10,408 bases of DNA from the NCBI GenBank assembly GCA_027596945.1, contig JADGJH010000999.1, positions 2,195 to 12,602 of the forward strand, written 5' to 3'. This stretch comes from Physocladia obscura. Lineage: Eukaryota > Chytridiomycota > Chytridiomycetes > Chytridiales > Chytriomycetaceae. This document shows, piece after piece, positions 8,019 to 10,408 of the stretch. The notes beneath the pieces were generated by a model, which was given only the letters and a program-made list of their open reading frames with translations, made no database searches and was not told the DNA's origin. The position numbers and the translations under genes are program-made. Position 1 is the first letter of the stretch. Each line of letters begins with the position of its first letter.

Positions 8019-9146
8019 AAAAAAATTTTAAAATTTTTGTGGAAGGTGGACCCAGTTTTTTTCGTGGGGTGATCCAAAGAAGAGCCAGATTTCACGAAAT
8101 TGACTTTCGTGTTTATTTCATTTCGATCTCTCAGAAGAATATACTGTTGAAAAATACTATTCATGTAAGGAAAAGCAAGCTGCTGTTGTTGCCAATATAC
8201 TCATGCTGACGTAGCTCTTATTGATGAGCAGCAGGCTTGAGTAATAGAGTTCAAGTAAGTTTGTAAACTACTCTCGCATGTGCAAGCTGACTATCCGATC
8301 ATTAATATTTAATGATAATTTAAGGCTAGGAAATATACCATATAATTCTTTTTCGCTATACAAATTATACGGTATAATACTGTTAGTATTATACCTTTTT
8401 TTTTTGGAAAATTTTTTCTAACATAAAAAAATTAATTTTTATTCAATTTGATCATCTGCTTAAATGCTTATTCAAATAAACTATCAAATAGCTGAATGAG
8501 TGTGAACCCTCTCGCGCGGCTGTTACGAAAGTGAATGGGAAGTATTTTTAGAAAAAAAATTTGAAACCACACCAAATGAACAGATTCAAGTCCGCAATTT
8601 AAACAACATTTTGTTGTCAAAGGAAAAAAAGAAAGAGAACAGTGAAACAGAATAATTATACTAATATAATAAGTATAATGTGTGCCCTAATGATAAATCA
8701 AAGAATTACGTTGCAAGTTTGCGGAGCAAGAAACGCAAGCCTGCGTCAGCTACAGCATTTTAACCAAGTGGCTACACTGCACAACAAACTGGCACAACAT
8801 CATCACCCAACGCTGGAAACAACAACAAATTTTCCTCCAGCTTCCAAAAAGTTCATGTTGCTGTCTGATTTTGAGAGTGGAAGTGTTAGTGTCCCTGTGG
8901 TCGAAAATGTTACACTGCCACAGCTTCAATGCTGTTGCATTTTTCATATTTAAAATTCTATTATTATTTTGTATTGGTCCGCTTGCTTCAAATTTTCACA
9001 GAATTCTCTTCTTCCATCAACAAGCATTCATTTAATCCACCCTACATAAGTTTTTTTTTGTCATCACTCCTTTTAATTTTGATTTCACTATTTCCACATC
9101 ACCTTTTTGAAATTTATGGGTGGAGTTGTTATGTTGATTAAGGAGA
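8019..9146. other. AT-rich intergenic region, no gene resolved
   Basis: No recognisable gene. The longest open plus-strand run is 8642-8953 (about 103 codons, containing QVCGARNASLRQLQHFNQ). It has mixed composition, no family resemblance I can name and no supporting splice context, so it is not called. An imperfect inverted repeat (CAAGCTGCTG near 8177 with CAGCAGGCTTG near 8229) and the hairpin at 8371-8395 are the only structure seen. Confidence 0.4.
8371..8395. repeat. Perfect 11-bp inverted repeat with 3-base loop, followed by T run
   Basis: Arms GGTATAATACT and AGTATTATACC are exact reverse complements around GTT, followed at once by a T run (8396-8406). A second, partly overlapping palindrome (ATTATAC-G-GTATAAT) at 8364-8378 shares the left arm. 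The surroundings (8320-8410) are rich in TATAC/GTATA words. It is too far from the bZIP stop (about 470 bases) to be an obvious part of that gene. No function is assigned. Confidence 0.6.
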
Positions 9147-9199
9147 ATTATAAAATTAAAATAAAAACCCACTTCAAATATTATAAAATTACAATAAAA
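9147..9199. repeat. AT-rich direct repeat, 20 bases, two copies
   Basis: Copies at 9147-9166 and 9180-9199 share ATTATAAAATTA(A/C)AATAAAA, 19 of 20 identical, with a 33-base period. Probably a local duplication in low-complexity DNA. Confidence 0.6.
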
Positions 9200-9712
9200 T
9201 TATAATAAACTCCTCGGAAGTCAATTAATTCCTGGAATTTTGTTAGAGAGAAAAATACTCACACCTGAAAACAGAATCGAGTAAAGAAGCATCCAAAGTC
9301 ACTCTCAGATATTAATTCCCACCCACCTTGGAAAATAGGGCCAGTGTTATGTTTTATTTGTCGTTAAAAAATAAAAAGTTCTTTGGCAAATAAAATTAAT
9401 TTCTGTATTTGGACTCTGCGTAAGTGAAAATAAACTTTTGATACTGAGGTCACTGTGTTGGAATGTGACTGTGGAGAACTTTTGACTGTTCTGTTCCAAA
9501 AATAAAATTATTCTTTTCTCCTTGAAATCCCTTCCATTGTCTGTCCTCAGCAACTGACCCGGCCCTCAGTGCTTCTCAACTGTTTAAGAGTCCTGTACAC
9601 TCACTACATCAGCGAAGTCTCCACCACCCTGTCGTTCCATGTCTCCTTCCCTTTCTTCCCAAAGAAGCACACTTAATCGCAAAGTGAGCTCCATCACAAT
9701 CTATAAACCTGA

Positions 9713-10181
9713 CATGCCTCAGCCAATATCTCAACTGCGACACACTGCACATACACCCAACTGTCTCTTCACCAATACCACACTGCAACCCTAAAAGTCC
9801 ACTCACAAACCTTCGCCAATCTAGCAAAAGACCTGGCTCAACGCACTGCATTTCTGAACATATTTAACACCACCTCCCTCTCCTGCAAGACTCCTTGCAC
9901 CACCCAAGGGACCCATTACACCTAACGCTAGCTTCTCCTCAAACTCCGTCATGTTTTTCAATATCTGTCTGTCACTCCAAACCACAGGATCTTCTGCAAG
10001 GCTTTCAGCTCCACACAACTTGTCCACTACGCTGACACTACATGTCTTCTCCACCTCGTCACTGGCCACTCTACCTCCTCACACTTGCAGATGCAACAAT
10101 CATTTAGAAATCCACAAAATCAACAACACCGCCCTTTCATCCAACCCCCTCATCCACGCGTCCACACACCTTTTGGTGTAA
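9713..10181 (+). pseudogene. Decayed reverse-transcriptase-type C-terminal fragment (retroelement remnant)
   Basis: Two plus-strand frames. 9713-9925 is open and contains VHSQTFANLAKDLAQRTAFL. It is followed, in another frame, by a run ending in TAA at 10181. The latter has LPPHTCRCNNHLEIH and then NPLIHASTHLL, resembling the LPP-x-C-x-C-G-x2-L-D-x-H block and following His that close many non-LTR retrotransposon reverse transcriptases; the usual downstream Cys and one His appear lost. The frame change and stops mark it as inactive. No catalytic core is seen in the window. The block (about 9540-10180) is C-rich and very G-poor on this strand, unlike the A/T-rich DNA around it. The family call is from motif recall and is tentative. 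Confidence 0.38.
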
Positions 10182-10408
10182 GCTATTACCACTGTTTTTC
10201 ATTTTACTTTCTCTCACTGCAGCTTTACTTCTAATTATTCAACTTTGAATCTTGTGTCAAAATTCCACCAATCATGGACTTTTTTATTATTCTGAATGAG
10301 AATGGCACCTTGTTGATTTGCCGTGTGTAATAAGGGGTTTTAGAGATGAATAATATTTATTGTTTTGTTATGACTATTTCAGAAAAGAAACCAACGGTTT
10401 TTATACAT
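10182..10408. other. Right edge, nothing recognised
   Basis: AT-rich sequence with stops in all frames. A pyrimidine-rich stretch ending CACTGCAG near 10220 resembles a 3' splice site, but no open frame of note follows it. Confidence 0.4.

Noticed and set aside
8642..8953. Plus-strand ORF of about 103 codons as a gene
   Set aside because: No family resemblance, no splice or polyadenylation context, and the length is not exceptional for this window.
1..10408. tRNA, rRNA, CRISPR array or bacterial operon features
   Set aside because: None seen on reading both strands; the introns and gene types point to eukaryotic nuclear DNA. A covariance-model scan would be needed to exclude a small ncRNA.

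Overview
The window reads as nuclear DNA of a fungus. Three genes have clear homology, and they carry GT-AG introns. Two (a GCN4-type bZIP factor and a MIC26/MIC27-type MICOS subunit) have a fungal look; the third is an ABC transporter of subfamily C. GC-richer coding islands sit in very AT-rich intergenic DNA, and there are decayed retroelement-like fragments. An early-diverging (chytrid-like or related) fungus is my inference, not something the sequence proves.

Layout. 1-1844 (minus): 5' part of an ABCC/MRP-type transporter gene running off the left edge, with three exons visible. 1981-2560 (minus): frameshifted fragment resembling the C-terminus of a fungal non-LTR retrotransposon polyprotein, with a CCHC motif; 2561-3800 is AT-rich with only short coding-like islands. 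3826-4220 (minus) and 4452-5577 (plus): two divergently arranged, unrecognised and only partly resolved candidate genes. 5716-6550 (plus): complete three-exon MIC26/MIC27-like gene (163 aa). 7029-7901 (plus): GCN4/CPC1-type bZIP factor (290 aa) with a leader of about 450 bases holding a cluster of short upstream ORFs. 7902-9700: no gene seen, but a 21-T run, a perfect 11-bp hairpin and a direct repeat. 9713-10181 (plus): second decayed reverse-transcriptase-type C-terminal fragment in a strongly G-poor block.

The recognised genes do not form a pathway: one membrane exporter, one inner-mitochondrial-membrane protein and one nuclear regulator. The most interesting biology is the bZIP leader, whose architecture suggests uORF-mediated translational control like that of yeast GCN4 and Neurospora cpc-1. 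The retroelement fragments are broken. The ABC gene has one junction that cannot be spliced canonically without losing residues or shifting frame.
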